Part shown: one piece after another, positions 63,660 to 64,000 of the stretch
Position numbering within the stretch: position 1 is the first letter of the stretch
How the letters are laid out: every line of letters begins with the position of its first letter
Assembly (NCBI GenBank): GCA_963662175.1
Contig: OY759220.1
Span: 1,922,001 to 1,986,000 of the forward strand
Direction of reading: 5' to 3'
DNA from: Aradus depressus
Taxonomy: Eukaryota > Arthropoda > Insecta > Hemiptera > Aradidae
Length of the DNA: 64,000 bases
Program-made: the position numbers and the translations under genes
Notes under the pieces: model-generated
Told to the model about the DNA's origin: nothing
Database searches by the model: none
What the model saw: only the letters and a program-made list of their open reading frames with translations

Positions 63660-63770
63660 TTCAGGGGGGGGGGCCTCTTCTCCTACAGTAGAGTCAGGTT
63701 CAAGTGAGCTCTCACGATAAGACCTCTTAGTTGAAGCCCGGGCATGACTCATAAAAACAAACAATACAAC
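63660..63770 (+). repeat. SINE-1 3' fragment
   Basis: CTACAGTAGAGTCAGGTTCA, GACCTCTTAGTTGAAGCCCG and GGCATGACTCATAAAAAC. Confidence 0.8.
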
Positions 63771-63820
63771 GTATGTTGTTAATTGAGAATTCAATTTTTT
63801 GAGACCTTCTCCTTTAATTT

Positions 63821-63922
63821 TGTTATGTATAGGTGTTGTATATTATAAACACACACTTTTTGGCCATATGGTTGTGTGTGTTTATAATATACGAGTACAA
63901 TACCTATACAAAACAATACAAC
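63821..63922. repeat. Hairpin with ~43-bp arms
   Basis: GTATAGGTGTTGTATATTAT plus AAACACACAC (from 63827) pairs with GTGTGTTTATAATATACGAG and TACAATACCTATAC (to about 63912), around a short TTTTTGGCCATATGG loop. Confidence 0.85.
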
Positions 63923-64000
63923 TTAATTTTTTTGGAGGTTTGATTGTTTCATGAAAGAATGTTCAGTCCTACCAAAAAATGTGACCTTGCGAAAATAGTG

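Overview
This window is animal nuclear DNA, almost certainly from an insect. A hemipteran is plausible, but nothing visible proves it. The signs are one exon with canonical GT/AG splice sites, a full-length R1-clade retrotransposon, a BEL/Pao LTR retrotransposon, hAT and piggyBac-like remnants, tRNA-derived SINEs with CCTAA tails, and many satellite arrays in an AT-rich background. There is no operon, tRNA gene, rRNA gene or CRISPR array. A run of 200 N (57593-57792) marks an assembly gap.

The only convincing host coding sequence is a phase 1-1 exon at 1254-1460 (+). It encodes a follistatin/Kazal module most like those of agrin. I saw no partner exon, so much of the window may be intron or the flank of that agrin-like gene.

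Layout. 1-10 kb: a 14-bp minisatellite, the exon, an inverted-repeat element, a degenerate repeat block (3.4-5.5 kb) and a palindromic transposon fragment. 10-15.3 kb: an R1-clade element with two intact ORFs and a 48-nt poly-A tail, sitting inside a 28/29-bp minisatellite with a 14-bp target duplication. 15.3-25 kb: an inverted repeat, a SINE with perfect target duplications, a Helitron-like remnant, several minisatellites and a 780-bp TAC microsatellite. 25.6-27.1 kb: a 5'-truncated non-LTR element with a 10-bp target duplication. 28-43 kb: old SINEs, non-LTR fragments and six or more different tandem arrays, one with higher-order structure. 43.6-45.1 kb: an 812-bp hAT element (8-bp target duplication) inside a C-rich satellite. 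47.9-48.4 kb: a decayed, unrecognised coding sequence. 49.05-57.03 kb: a nested cassette, in which a BEL/Pao element (6676 bp, target duplication GTGAG) sits in one arm of a DNA transposon with ~450-bp inverted arms and a helix-turn-helix reading frame. 58-64 kb: many SINE copies, a piggyBac-like MITE and long poly-G/C tracts.

Two dispersed families recur. 'Family A' (my label) starts near CGGTGAATCACCG / CTTCCCCAG, carries TCATGTCGATACATTCATTA internally, and ends GGTTACATAACTTC followed by a TACTTNGTA..GGNGAAGT tail. Several tandem arrays grow directly out of its sequence. 'SINE-1' has a tRNA-like head (A box TAGCTCAGTGGTA, B box GGTTCGAAAC), a conserved body and a 3' end CCCGGGCATGAGTCAT, followed in the best copies by CCTAA repeats.
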